A DNA stretch of 13,197 nt. It comes from Verrucomicrobia bacterium UBA4286 (GTDB lineage: Bacteria > Verrucomicrobiota > Kiritimatiellia > RFP12 > UBA1067). The translations under genes were made by a program, and so were the position numbers. Shown in pieces: positions 13,150-13,197 of this stretch. Within the stretch, counting starts at the first letter, position 1. Every line of letters starts with the position of its first letter. The DNA is taken from positions 309 to 13,505 of the forward strand of contig DGVK01000207.1 of the NCBI GenBank assembly GCA_002395905.1, in the 5' to 3' direction. A model generated the notes under the pieces. That model ran no database searches. It was not told the origin of the DNA and saw only the letters and a list, made by a program, of their open reading frames with translations.

Positions 13150-13197
13150 ATGAAGGCTATCTGTAAAACCAGCTTCCTCGCGTCAAGGCGCGAATTT
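13150..13197 (+). CDS. Start of an unidentified plus-strand gene, partial
   Basis: Sixteen codons (MKAICKTSFLASRREF) are open from the ATG at 13150 to the right edge. They are too few to identify the protein. Support comes from the strong promoter at 13108-13136 on the same strand, which points straight at this ATG. There is no Shine-Dalgarno sequence in the predicted seven-base leader, so translation would be of the short-leader type. The gene is divergent from fabF. The sequence does not look like a signal peptide. An alternative is that the promoter serves a later start or an RNA beyond the window. Confidence 0.5.
   Translation, partial: MKAICKTSFLASRREF

Overview
The window is a compact, GC-rich, almost entirely coding bacterial segment. 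Fourteen genes lie on the minus strand, and one plus-strand gene begins at the right edge. The organism is probably an anaerobic, Gram-negative member of the PVC group, most likely Kiritimatiellota or Lentisphaerae. Pointers are a LpxL-type lipid A acyltransferase (outer membrane), an exosortase/EpsI fusion, an Rnf subunit together with a HydG-like radical SAM protein (ferredoxin-based anaerobic energy metabolism), and a HisD with the 'AEHGSG' variant I associate with that group. The taxonomy is inference; no rRNA is present.

Layout, read right to left in the direction of minus-strand transcription. (1) A divergent intergenic region (12941-13149) carries a promoter for each side, a perfect 12-bp palindrome and a spaced direct repeat. 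(2) Lipid/envelope block: fabF (KAS II), fabZ, hisD, a LpxL-like acyltransferase and a membrane GT2 glycosyltransferase, tightly packed, with the acyltransferase and glycosyltransferase sharing an ATGA junction. (3) A divergent hydG-like gene with its own extended -10 promoter, whose -10 hexamer overlaps the stop codon of the gene before it. (4) A second block begins at a strong -10 box so close to the rnfE ATG that the message may be leaderless. It continues with nrdR and a Gfo/Idh/MocA protein, joined by two successive ATGA overlaps. Then come a short DtxR/MntR-type repressor, a zinc-ribbon/PTS-EIIA fusion, a D,D-carboxypeptidase, an exosortase-EpsI fusion and a WecA/TagO-type GT4 cut by the left edge.

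Together the genes cover fatty acid elongation, lipid A acylation, peptidoglycan trimming, sugar-lipid priming and exosortase-dependent surface protein processing, mixed with redox and metal sensing (Rnf, NrdR, DtxR). No tRNA, rRNA, CRISPR array, insertion sequence or convincing Rho-independent terminator was seen. No stretch over 300 bases lacks a gene; the longest gap is the 209-bp divergent region.

The strongest leads are these: a HydG homologue in which the middle cysteine of the auxiliary-cluster motif is glycine; a Gfo/Idh/MocA protein that seems to have lost all its usual catalytic residues; a zinc-ribbon fused to a PTS EIIA domain; a CX2CX2C tail on an RnfE that has no other rnf gene nearby; and a symmetric, near-leaderless rnfE promoter.
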